The position numbers and the translations under genes were made by a program. A DNA stretch of 64,000 nucleotides, taken from Kribbella antiqua. GTDB taxonomy: Bacteria > Actinomycetota > Actinomycetes > Propionibacteriales > Kribbellaceae. The DNA is taken from assembly GCF_004345665.1 (NCBI RefSeq), contig NZ_SLWR01000004.1, positions 310,001 through 374,000 on the forward strand, read 5' to 3'. Each line of letters opens with the position of its first letter. The stretch's first letter is position 1. The notes beneath the pieces are model-generated. The model was given only the letters and a program-made list of their open reading frames with translations. It was not told the DNA's origin and made no database searches. Shown here piece after piece: positions 31,174 through 38,548 of the stretch.

Positions 31174-32076
31174 ATGCGGATCGGAATGATGTTCGGGGAT
31201 GTGCGCGGGAGCAGCCCCTTGCCGGTGATCGCCGGTCAGTTGCGGGCGGCCGCCGACGCCGGTTTCGCGAGCGCCTGGGTCTCGCAGGGTCTGGGCTGGG
31301 ACGCCCTCACCACGCTGACCGCGCTGGGCGCGACGGCCCCCGGGATCGAGTTGGGCACCGCGGTGGTGCCATTTCCGCAGCGGCACCCGCTGGTGCTGGC
31401 CAGTCAGGCGCTCACCGTGCAGGCGGCGACCGGCAATCGTTTGACTCTCGGGATCGGCGCGGGGATCTCGCGGATGGTCGAGTCGATGTACGGTCTGCCG
31501 ACCGATCGTCCGGCCCGTCGGCTGCGCGAGTACTTGCAGGTCCTCCGGCCGCTGCTCCGCGGGGAGCCGGTCGACCATCGCGGCGAGACGCTCACCGCAG
31601 CCGGCGCGATCGGCCTGCCCGGCGCAGAGGCTCCGCCGGTGCTGATCGCCGCGCTCGGGCCGGCCATGCTGCGGGTCGCCGGCGAGCTCGCGGACGGGAC
31701 GATCACCTGGATGACGGGGCCGAAGACACTGGCCGAGCATGTCGTGCCGTCGATCACCAAGGCGGCCGCCGGCCGGCCCGCTCCACGCATCGTCGCCGGG
31801 CTCGCGGTGTGCGTGACGGCCGAGGAGGACGTCGTACGGTCGCGCTTTGCCACCGAGTTCGCGCTTGCCGGGCAGGTCGCCGAGTACCGGGCGATGCTCG
31901 ATCGCGAAGGCGTCGCCGGGCCGGCCGACGTACTGATCGTCGGCGACGAGGGCACCGTGGCGAAGAGCATCGAACAGCTGCGGGACACGGGTATCACCGA
32001 CCTCATACTGGCGCCGATCGGGGATGCGGCCGAGCAACAGCGCACCACTGGGTTCCTGTCTACAGTGGTGCGGTGA
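31174..32076 (+). CDS. LLM-class F420-dependent oxidoreductase
   Basis: 300 residues with the luciferase-like TIM barrel pattern: MRIGMMFGDVRG, GFASAWVSQGLGWDALTTL, ELGTAVVPFPQRHPLVLASQ, LTLGIGAGISRMVESMYG and LPGAEAPPVLIAALGPAML. This is the mycobacterial MSMEG_4879-like group of deazaflavin F420-dependent enzymes; substrates are mostly unknown. AGGAGA four to five bases before the ATG sets the start. It is regulated by the divergent TetR gene. Confidence 0.92.
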   Translation: MRIGMMFGDVRGSSPLPVIAGQLRAAADAGFASAWVSQGLGWDALTTLTALGATAPGIELGTAVVPFPQRHPLVLASQALTVQAATGNRLTLGIGAGISRMVESMYGLPTDRPARRLREYLQVLRPLLRGEPVDHRGETLTAAGAIGLPGAEAPPVLIAALGPAMLRVAGELADGTITWMTGPKTLAEHVVPSITKAAAGRPAPRIVAGLAVCVTAEEDVVRSRFATEFALAGQVAEYRAMLDREGVAGPADVLIVGDEGTVAKSIEQLRDTGITDLILAPIGDAAEQQRTTGFLSTVVR

Positions 32077-32193
32077 CTTCGCCTTTACACGCGGCTGTCG
32101 TTCGCTGATCCAGTCGTCCCGCTCCCCGGGCGCCGTACCGGCCTCCGGGTGAGCCGTGCTGCCCACTTTCCACTCCCACGGCAGGGACGACTC

Positions 32194-33165
32194 ATGCACC
32201 TCATCACGGTGGACGACACCATCTCCGCGGACCGGGCGCTGCGCCTGATCGACCGCGGATCCACACTTCTCTGGGAGGGTGATTTCCAGAACGCGAAACA
32301 GTTGCTGACCGCTCTGCGCCGGCGGTTGCCGGCCGCCCGCGGCGGCGGCTTTCGCGACCATCGACGGCACCAGGCGCTCCGGGCACGGGTACTCAATTCA
32401 TTGCTAATAGCAACTTCCGACCACACGATCTCGTTGCGCCGAGCACCTGACGTCCGGCAGGCCTGCCTGGAGGCCTACGGCCGGCCTGACGGCGAACGGC
32501 TGATCCCGTTGCGCGAACTGCTCGGGGTGATCGGCGCGCATCAGCTACGCCACGAGGGAATCCACGTCGAGGCTCTCAACGCACGAATCCATCCGCACTA
32601 CGGCGTCTTCGCCCCGACGAGATCGGAGTACGTCGACCTGGTCGCCGATCACCCGTTGCCGACGGCGACTGTTGCCTTCGACATCGGCACCGGGACCGGC
32701 GTACTCGCCGCAGTGCTCGCCCAGCGCGGCGTTCCGAAGGTCGTCGCCACGGACAACAGCGAGCGAGCGGTGGCCTGCGCCTCGGACAACGTACGGCGCC
32801 TGGGCCTGGACGTCGAGGTGGTCGAGACGGATCTGTTTCCACCCGGCCGGGCCGATCTGATCGTCTGCAATCCACCCTGGATCCCGGCCCGGCCGATATC
32901 CCTCCTCGATCACGCCGTGTACGACGAGGACAGCCGGATGCTGCACGGATTCCTCAACGGGGTCCGCGAGCACCTGAACCCGAGTGGCGAGGTCTGGGTG
33001 ATCCTCTCCGACCTCGCCGAACATCTCGGCCTCCGGTCGCGCTCGGACTTGCTGACCGGGTTCCAGTACGCCGGGTTGCGGGTGGTCGGCCGGTTCAGCG
33101 CCGTACCCCGGCATCGGCGGGCGCGGGACGAAGAAGTGACGAGTCTGTGGCGGCTGTGTCCATGA
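32194..33165 (+). CDS. HemK/PrmC-like methyltransferase
   Basis: 323 residues. A N-terminal helical region (1-150) precedes the methyltransferase core: VAFDIGTGTGVLAAVLAQRG (motif I), VVATDNSERAVACASDNVRR, and the N6-glutamine/adenine-type active site IVCNPPWIPA (NPPW). N-PP-Y/W enzymes methylate amide or amino nitrogens of proteins or nucleic acids. It is longer and more divergent than PrmC (no GATD N-domain), so the substrate is open. GGGACG upstream supports the ATG chosen; the next gene follows after 51 bases. Confidence 0.88.
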   Translation: MHLITVDDTISADRALRLIDRGSTLLWEGDFQNAKQLLTALRRRLPAARGGGFRDHRRHQALRARVLNSLLIATSDHTISLRRAPDVRQACLEAYGRPDGERLIPLRELLGVIGAHQLRHEGIHVEALNARIHPHYGVFAPTRSEYVDLVADHPLPTATVAFDIGTGTGVLAAVLAQRGVPKVVATDNSERAVACASDNVRRLGLDVEVVETDLFPPGRADLIVCNPPWIPARPISLLDHAVYDEDSRMLHGFLNGVREHLNPSGEVWVILSDLAEHLGLRSRSDLLTGFQYAGLRVVGRFSAVPRHRRARDEEVTSLWRLCP

Positions 33166-33216
33166 CGGCCTCGGCCGTTCGTAGCAGTGACATGGATATT
33201 GGCGAAGGAGAAGAGT

Positions 33217-34029
33217 ATGAGCGGCACGTTGGTGGTTCCTGACGCAGAGTTGTACTACGAGGTCCGCGGCGCCGGACCGTTGGTGGTGCTGGTGGGTGCG
33301 CCGATGGATGCGGACTCGTTCGCACCGCTGGCCGAGCTGCTGGCGGGCGACCACACGGTGCTGACCACGGATCCGCGTGGGGTGAAACGCAGCCGGCTCC
33401 GTAGCGGCGGCACCTCCACGCCCGAGCAGCGCGCGGACGACCTCGCGCGGCTGATCGAGCATCTGAGCCTCGGGCCGGCGACCCTATTCGGGTCGAGTGG
33501 TGGAGCGGTCAGCGTGCTGGCGCTCGCGCAGGCGCATCCGGAGCTGGTGCACACGGCGATCGCCCACGAGCCGCCGCTGGACCGGCTGGTCGAGGATGCC
33601 GAGAAGCTGCTGGACGACTCCGAGCAGATGATGGCCGACTACCTGGCCGGCGACGTGATCGGCGCCTGGAAGCAGTTCTTCACGCTGGCGAACATCTGGC
33701 TGCCGGACGGAGCGGTCGAGGCGATGTTCGGCGGCGAGCGGGATCCACAGGCGGTCGCCGACGAGCGGTTCTGGTTCGAGCACGAGATGCGCGCGAGCAT
33801 CCGCTGGCAGCCGGATCTCGACGTACTGCGCACTGGGCCGACCCGCGTCGTGGTCGGGATCGGCGAGGAGTCGGGCGGGCAGCTGTGTGAGCGGACTTCG
33901 ATCGCGCTGGCTGCCGGGATCGGCGTCGTGCCGCCGCGGTTTCCGGGCGGTCACATCGGCTTCGTCGAGCAGCCGGAGACCTTCGCCGCAAGCCTGCGGG
34001 CGACTCTCACCGCCGTCGGGGCGATGTGA
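33217..34029 (+). CDS. alpha/beta hydrolase
   Basis: 270 residues. VLVGAPMDADSFAPL, TTDPRGVKRSRL, nucleophile elbow LFGSSGGAVSVL, acid region VVVGIGEESGGQL and histidine in FPGGHIGFVEQPE. A complete fold with serine and histidine, but the acid position is E/D-poor around IGEES, so the acid residue is uncertain. AAGGAGAAGAGT directly before the ATG gives the start. Likely co-transcribed with the upstream methyltransferase. Confidence 0.9.
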   Translation: MSGTLVVPDAELYYEVRGAGPLVVLVGAPMDADSFAPLAELLAGDHTVLTTDPRGVKRSRLRSGGTSTPEQRADDLARLIEHLSLGPATLFGSSGGAVSVLALAQAHPELVHTAIAHEPPLDRLVEDAEKLLDDSEQMMADYLAGDVIGAWKQFFTLANIWLPDGAVEAMFGGERDPQAVADERFWFEHEMRASIRWQPDLDVLRTGPTRVVVGIGEESGGQLCERTSIALAAGIGVVPPRFPGGHIGFVEQPETFAASLRATLTAVGAM

Positions 34030-34155
34030 GGTGAGATGCGGGCGTGGCTCGGGCGGGCGAGTATGTGAAGCTGGGAGGGTCCGGTGTGGGCGCGTGTGAG
34101 CGGGACCGCATCGGGCACTGGTCGAAGGTGCCGACCGGCCGCCCCGCGTGGCGCC

Positions 34156-34200
34156 TTGACCTCAACCGTGGTTGAAGTTTCAAGCTGGTGCAGTTGAAAC
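34156..34200 (+). promoter_or_regulatory. MerR-type promoter of the superoxide dismutase gene
   Basis: TTGACC and CAAGCT are separated by 19 bases, the overlong spacer of MerR/SoxR-controlled promoters, and the spacer holds the dyad ACCTCAACC-GT-GGTTGAAGT (8 of 9). A second perfect dyad, GTTTCAA-N10-TTGAAAC, follows at 34177-34200. No MerR gene is adjacent. The start codon lies about 60 bases downstream. Confidence 0.6.
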
Positions 34201-34248
34201 CAGGACATGGAGATATCGGCCCCCGCGGGCCCCGACGAAGGAGCAGAG

Positions 34249-34875
34249 TTGACCACGTACACGCTTCCCGACCTCCCCTACGACTACGGTGCACTGGCGC
34301 CGTCCATCGCCGGTGAGATCATGGAGCTGCACCACTCCAAGCACCACCAGACCTACGTCAACGGCCTGAACGACACCCTGGAGAAGCTGGCCGCGGCCCG
34401 CGAGAAGGCAGACTTCGGCGCCATCGTCGGGCTGGAGAAGTCGCTCGCCTTCAACCTCGGCGGGCACGTCAACCACTCGATCTTCTGGAAGAACCTGTCG
34501 CCGGAGGGTGGCGACAAGCCGGACGGCGAGCTGGGTGCCGCGGTGGACGAGTTCTTCGGCTCGTTCGACGGCTTCCAGGCCCACTTCACCGCGGCGGCGA
34601 CCACGATCCAGGGGTCCGGCTGGGCGATTCTGGGCTGGGACGCGCTGGCCGGCAAGCTGCTCGTCCACCAGCTGTACGACCAGCAGGGCAACCTGCCGGC
34701 CGGGCAGATCCCGATCGTGATGCTGGACATGTGGGAGCACGCGTTCTACCTGCAGTACAAGAACGTGAAGCCGGACTACGTCAAGGCCTGGTGGAACGTG
34801 GTGAACTGGGCCGACGCGCAGGCCCGCTTCGACGCGGCCCGCGCCAACGCCGGCGGTCTCATCACCCTCGGCTGA
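34249..34875 (+). CDS. sodA: iron/manganese superoxide dismutase
   Basis: 208 residues. Metal ligands are His28 ([11 protein letters not shown]), His76 (HVNHSIFW), Asp160 and His164 ([12 protein letters not shown]), exactly as in the Fe/Mn family; which metal it uses is not certain. It detoxifies superoxide in the cytoplasm. The start is a TTG giving [13 protein letters not shown], with GAAGGAG five bases upstream; the upstream ATG-containing leader has no homology. A perfect hairpin follows the stop. Confidence 0.95.
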   Translation: MTTYTLPDLPYDYGALAPSIAGEIMELHHSKHHQTYVNGLNDTLEKLAAAREKADFGAIVGLEKSLAFNLGGHVNHSIFWKNLSPEGGDKPDGELGAAVDEFFGSFDGFQAHFTAAATTIQGSGWAILGWDALAGKLLVHQLYDQQGNLPAGQIPIVMLDMWEHAFYLQYKNVKPDYVKAWWNVVNWADAQARFDAARANAGGLITLG

Positions 34876-34941
34876 GCACTCGACTGAGTCGGTGATACCA
34901 GCACCGGCGGTCAGGTAGCCGCCGGCCGCTGTCGTACGGCC

Positions 34942-34976
34942 CGAGGGGCGTCCAGACCTGGTCTGGACGCCCCTCG
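34942..34976. terminator. perfect 17-bp terminator hairpin after sodA
   Basis: CGAGGGGCGTCCAGACC and its exact complement are separated by a single T, between two convergent genes. It probably ends transcripts from both sides. Confidence 0.8.
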
Positions 34977-34981
34977 CGATG

Positions 34982-35776
34982 TCAGTGCAGGAAAGCGTTG
35001 ATCACCGGAGCGATCGCGGACGCCTTGATCATGTGGTTCTGCCCCGGCACTTCCTGGTGCCCGGCGCCCGGCACCGCTTTCGCCAATGCCCGTACGGACG
35101 TCTTCATCCAGCCAGGGCTCTTGCCGCCGTTCACCGTCAGCACCGGCACCTCGACGGTTGCCCACTGAGCCGCGTCCAGCGGTTCCCCGAAGCAGTTCCC
35201 GCCGACGACCTTGGCGTCGTACGGCAGCGTGTGCGCGACCGCCTTCATCCCCTTCCAGCCCGGCATCAGCTTCATCATCCCGACCACGAAGCCGGGCAGC
35301 CCGATGCCCTTCGTCATGAAGTACTTGATCGCATCCCCCGGCTTCCCCGCGTCGATCAACGCCTGCATATCCGCGATCCAGGTCCGCGGGATCGGCTTGC
35401 GACTGGAGTCCACGACGTACGGCGGCTCGAACGCGACCAGCTTCGTGATCGGCAGCCCGGCGGCAACCGCCCGGAGCGCCAGCGCGGCCCCCGATGATGT
35501 GCCGTAGACGTACGCCGAACCTCCGGCCGCCTCGATCACCGCCGCCAGGTCCTCGATCTCCCGCTCCACGTCGTACTCCCCCGCGTCGCCGCTGTCCCCG
35601 CGGCCGCGGCGGTCGTAGTTGTAGACCGTGAAGCCCGCGGCAAGGATCTCGGCGAGCTCGGGCAGCGGCCCCTGGGCGCGACTGCACAACGCCCCGTCCA
35701 CGAGAACCAGTGCCGGTCCGTCGCCGCGACGGTCGTACGTGATCGTCGTACCGTCCTTGGAGGTGACAGTGCTCAT
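34982..35776 (-). CDS. alpha/beta hydrolase, tandem copy 2
   Basis: 264 residues. VLVDGALCSRA, NYDRRGRGDSGDAGEYDVERE, nucleophile elbow VYGTSSGAALAL, and the final histidine in VPGQNHMIKASAI. It is about 45 percent alike by eye to the upstream neighbour, with the same YDRRGRGDSGDA and YGTSSGAALAL blocks, so the pair arose by tandem duplication. Its ATG overlaps the neighbour's stop (ATGA). It is the last gene of the presumed ECF42-controlled transcript. Confidence 0.92.
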   Translation of the reverse strand: MSTVTSKDGTTITYDRRGDGPALVLVDGALCSRAQGPLPELAEILAAGFTVYNYDRRGRGDSGDAGEYDVEREIEDLAAVIEAAGGSAYVYGTSSGAALALRAVAAGLPITKLVAFEPPYVVDSSRKPIPRTWIADMQALIDAGKPGDAIKYFMTKGIGLPGFVVGMMKLMPGWKGMKAVAHTLPYDAKVVGGNCFGEPLDAAQWATVEVPVLTVNGGKSPGWMKTSVRALAKAVPGAGHQEVPGQNHMIKASAIAPVINAFLH

Positions 35777-36546
35777 CCGAAGAACTCCTTGAGCGCGGGC
35801 GCAAGCGCCGCCGGGTCGACATTGTGCTGCTGGTCGGGGATCACCCGGTGGGTCGCGTTCGGCAGTGCGGCCAGGACGGCCTCGTTGCCGGCCTTCATCC
35901 AGTCCTCGGACGCGCCGCCGGTGAACACCCGGGTCGGCGCCGTGACCGCCGCCGCCTCGGCCGGGATCGAGTAGTCGCCCATGATCGTCGCGTCGTACGC
36001 GAGGGTGTGGGCAATCGCCTCCTGGGCCGGCCACCACGGCGACTCCTTCGCCATCGCGACGAACTCGGCCGGCATCCCGACCACTTCGGCCATGAAGTAC
36101 TCCGCCGCCTTGTCCCGGCGGCCTTCCGCGACGAAGGCCCGGTAGATCGACGCGGTGTCCGCCGGCGGGCGCTCCCGGGTGCCTTCGAGGATGTACGGCG
36201 GCTCCCAGAGAGCCAGCTTCGTCACCGGCCGGCCCGCGGCGGTCGCAAGCAGGGCCAGTGCGGCGCCGGACGACGTACCATACAGGCAGGCGGGGCCGCC
36301 TGCGGCCGCGAAGATCGCGTCCAGGTCCTCGAACTCGCGCTCGATCGCGTACTCCGCGGCGTCGCCGGAGTCGCCGCGACCGCGGCGGTCGTAGTTGTAG
36401 ACGGTGTAGTTCTGCGCCAGCAGCGTTGCCAGCGGGGCGTTCGACATCCGGTCCACCGAGCCGCCGCACACGAGGACCACCGCGGGTCCGCTGCCCATCC
36501 GGTCGTACGCGATGGCGGTGCCGTCCGCCGAGGTGACCTTTTCCAT
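35773..36546 (-). CDS. alpha/beta hydrolase, tandem copy 1
   Basis: 257 residues. The fold motifs are NYDRRGRGDSGDAAEYAIE, LYGTSSGAALALLATAAG (nucleophile serine) and PDQQHNVDPAALAP (histidine). AGGAGG stands five bases before the ATG. The gene follows the ECF sigma factor gene after 92 bases; that gap contains TGTCGA-N17-CGACG, the same element as before the YCII gene, so it is probably transcribed from its own sigma-dependent promoter. Confidence 0.92.
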   Translation of the reverse strand: MEKVTSADGTAIAYDRMGSGPAVVLVCGGSVDRMSNAPLATLLAQNYTVYNYDRRGRGDSGDAAEYAIEREFEDLDAIFAAAGGPACLYGTSSGAALALLATAAGRPVTKLALWEPPYILEGTRERPPADTASIYRAFVAEGRRDKAAEYFMAEVVGMPAEFVAMAKESPWWPAQEAIAHTLAYDATIMGDYSIPAEAAAVTAPTRVFTGGASEDWMKAGNEAVLAALPNATHRVIPDQQHNVDPAALAPALKEFFG

Positions 36547-36593
36547 GGTGTTCCTCCTGGGTCAGTGGGCCACTCAGCTGGCCTCATCACCTG

Positions 36594-36621
36594 CGTCGAA
36601 CGTGGGTGCCGCGGATCGACA
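36594..36621 (-). promoter_or_regulatory. probable ECF42 promoter of the hydrolase pair
   Basis: TGTCGA-N17-CGACG in the direction of the hydrolase genes, with CGACG 48 bases before the start codon. The same two hexamer/pentamer boxes at the same spacing stand before the YCII gene at 38488-38515. This is the kind of -35/-10 pair an ECF sigma factor would read. Confidence 0.6.
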
Positions 36622-36638
36622 CGTCGTACCGGAAAAGT

Positions 36639-37895
36639 TCAGCAGGCGGCGGCGCGCTCGAGCAGCAAGGCGCGTTCGCGCTCGTTGCGGGTGAGGCCCG
36701 CGGCCCGCTCGAACTCGGCCCGCGCCTCGTCGAACCGGCCGAGCTTGAACAGCAGATCGCCACGGACGCTCGGCAACAGGTGGTAGTCCTTCAGCGACGG
36801 TTCATCGGCGAGCGCGTCCACGGCTGCCAGCCCACGCTCGGGGCCGAACGCCATCGAGATCGCGACCGCCTGATTGAGCTCGACCACCGGTGACGGCGTC
36901 ACCTGCGCGAGTACGGCGTACAGGCCGGCGATGCGGGCCCAGTCAGTGTCCGCAGGGTCGGCGGCGCGGGCGTGGCAGGCGGCGATGGCGGCCTGGAGGA
37001 GATACGGGCCGGGCGGCTTGTCGAGGGCGAAGGCGCGGTCGAGGCCTTCGAGACCGCGGCGGATCAGCAGGCGGTCCCAGCGGCGTCGGTCCTGGTCGAG
37101 CAACAGGACGGGCTCGCCTTCGGGACCGATCCGGGCGTTCGCTCGGGACGACTGCAGCTCCATGAGCGCGAGCAGACCGTGGACTTCGGGCTCGCTGGGC
37201 ATGAGTTCGGCCAGCAGACGCCCAAGGCGCATCGCCTCGTTGCACAGCGCCGGGCGCATCCAGTCGTCGCCGGCGGTCGCGGAGTAGCCCTCGTTGTAGA
37301 TCAGGTAGACGACTTCGAGTACGGACGACAGCCGCGCGAACAACTCGTCGCCGGACGGCACCTCGAACTCGACGCCGGCCTTGGCCAGGTTGCGCTTGGC
37401 CCTGACGATCCGCTGCGCGATCGTCGCCTCCGGGGCCAGGAACGCACGGGCGATCTCGTCGGTCTTCAGGCCGCCGAGCAGGCGGAGCGTGAGGCTGACC
37501 CGCGCGTCGGTGGTCAGCACCGGGTGACACGCGGTGAAGACCAGCCGGAGCAGGTCGTCCTCGATGTGGTCCTCGAGAATCGCTTCCACGTCGTCCTCGA
37601 CGCTGTCGCCGTCGATCTCCAGCTCGTGGCCCATCTCGGCGAGCTTGCGCTGGTACGTCTCCTTGCGCCGGATCAGGTCGATCGCGCGACGCTTGGCGAT
37701 CGCCATCAGCCAGGCGCCGGGATTGTTCGGTACGCCGGACTCCGGCCACTGCTCCAGCGCCGCCACCAGCGCGTCCTGCGCCAGTTCCTCGGCCAGCCCG
37801 ACATCCCGCACGATCCGGGCGACGCCCGCGATGATCCGCGCCGACTCGATCCGCCAAACCGCGTCGACCGCCCCGCCCGCGTCAGTAACCGTCAC
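36639..37895 (-). CDS. ECF42-type RNA polymerase sigma factor with C-terminal helical extension
   Basis: 418 residues. Sigma region 2 (RIVRDVGLAEELAQDALVAAL, NPGAWLMAIAKRRAIDLIRRK) at about 20-90, region 4 (FTACHPVLTTDARVSLTLRL, KTDEIARAFLAPEATIAQRIVRAKRNL) at about 120-185, then a 230-residue DUF6596/TPR-like domain (VYLIYNEGYSAT, VELNQAVAISMAFGPERGL). This is the ECF42 group, known for linkage to DGPF/YCII proteins and for lacking an anti-sigma factor, with the extension needed for activity. GTG is the best start; the ribosome binding site is weak. It lies between the YCII gene and the hydrolase pair. Confidence 0.92.
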   Translation of the reverse strand: MTVTDAGGAVDAVWRIESARIIAGVARIVRDVGLAEELAQDALVAALEQWPESGVPNNPGAWLMAIAKRRAIDLIRRKETYQRKLAEMGHELEIDGDSVEDDVEAILEDHIEDDLLRLVFTACHPVLTTDARVSLTLRLLGGLKTDEIARAFLAPEATIAQRIVRAKRNLAKAGVEFEVPSGDELFARLSSVLEVVYLIYNEGYSATAGDDWMRPALCNEAMRLGRLLAELMPSEPEVHGLLALMELQSSRANARIGPEGEPVLLLDQDRRRWDRLLIRRGLEGLDRAFALDKPPGPYLLQAAIAACHARAADPADTDWARIAGLYAVLAQVTPSPVVELNQAVAISMAFGPERGLAAVDALADEPSLKDYHLLPSVRGDLLFKLGRFDEARAEFERAAGLTRNERERALLLERAAAC

Positions 37896-37965
37896 CCGCC
37901 GATAGAACAACAACCCCAGCCCAACGGCAACCCACCACCCGAACCCACACCCCCCAACTTCAAGC

Positions 37966-38011
37966 GGCAACCCTCCAGCTCAGGGGATGCCCCCGGAGCT
38001 GGAGGGTTGCC
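37966..38011. repeat. perfect 16-bp hairpin within a GGCAACCC repeat cluster
   Basis: GGCAACCCTCCAGCTC and its exact complement flank a 14-base loop, in the gap between the YCII and sigma factor genes. Further GGCAACCC or GGGCAACCC copies stand at both sides (37924-38060). It could attenuate read-through from the YCII gene into the sigma factor gene. Confidence 0.65.
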
Positions 38012-38066
38012 TGCTCGGAAACTCAGGGGGCAACCCTCCGGTTGAGGGGGCAACCCATCGGAGGGG

Positions 38067-38447
38067 TCAGTTGGTGTAGAGGTCCGAGCTCGGGTCGAAG
38101 TCGGCTTCCTCGACCACTCGGCGTACTTCCACCTCGTTGCCAAGGGCCTCGGCCAGACGGGCGGTCCATTCGACGGCCTCGTCGCGAGTGCGGACGTCGA
38201 TGACGATCACGCCGCCGATCAGTTCCTTGGTCTCGGCGAACGGGCCGTCGGTGACCGTGCGCTTCCCGTCCACGACCTTCACCCGGGCGCCGAGCGAGCT
38301 GCGGTGCACCCCCTCGGCGAACAGCAGGACGCCGGCCTTCGACAGGTCCTCGACCACCTGCCCGACCGCTTCGGCCACCTCCGGCGCAGGGAACTTCCCG
38401 GCCTCACTGTCCGCGTCCGCCTTGTTGATGATCATGTATCGCGTCAC
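38067..38447 (-). CDS. YCII-related DGPF-motif protein
   Basis: 126 residues: MTRYMIINKADADSEAGKFP, the hallmark TDGPFAETKELIGGV, and a terminal DDD/SSDLYTN tail. DGPF proteins of this sort accompany ECF41/42 sigma factors in actinobacteria, and the neighbouring ECF42 gene fits this. Biochemical role unknown; the fold is a ferredoxin-like dimer. TGTCGA-N17-CGACG lies upstream, suggesting it is a direct sigma target. Confidence 0.92.
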   Translation of the reverse strand: MTRYMIINKADADSEAGKFPAPEVAEAVGQVVEDLSKAGVLLFAEGVHRSSLGARVKVVDGKRTVTDGPFAETKELIGGVIVIDVRTRDEAVEWTARLAEALGNEVEVRRVVEEADFDPSSDLYTN

Positions 38448-38487
38448 AGCTGGTCTCCTCGTCGTGTCGGTCGATCACTTACTCTCA

Positions 38488-38515
38488 CGTCGAGCGGTCC
38501 ACCACCAGATCGACA
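38488..38515 (-). promoter_or_regulatory. probable ECF42 promoter of the YCII gene
   Basis: TGTCGA-N17-CGACG, with CGACG 41 bases before the YCII start; identical boxes and spacing to the element before the hydrolase pair. Confidence 0.6.
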
Positions 38516-38548
38516 CACGCCGTCAGATCAACTTCGCGGGCCCCTGAA

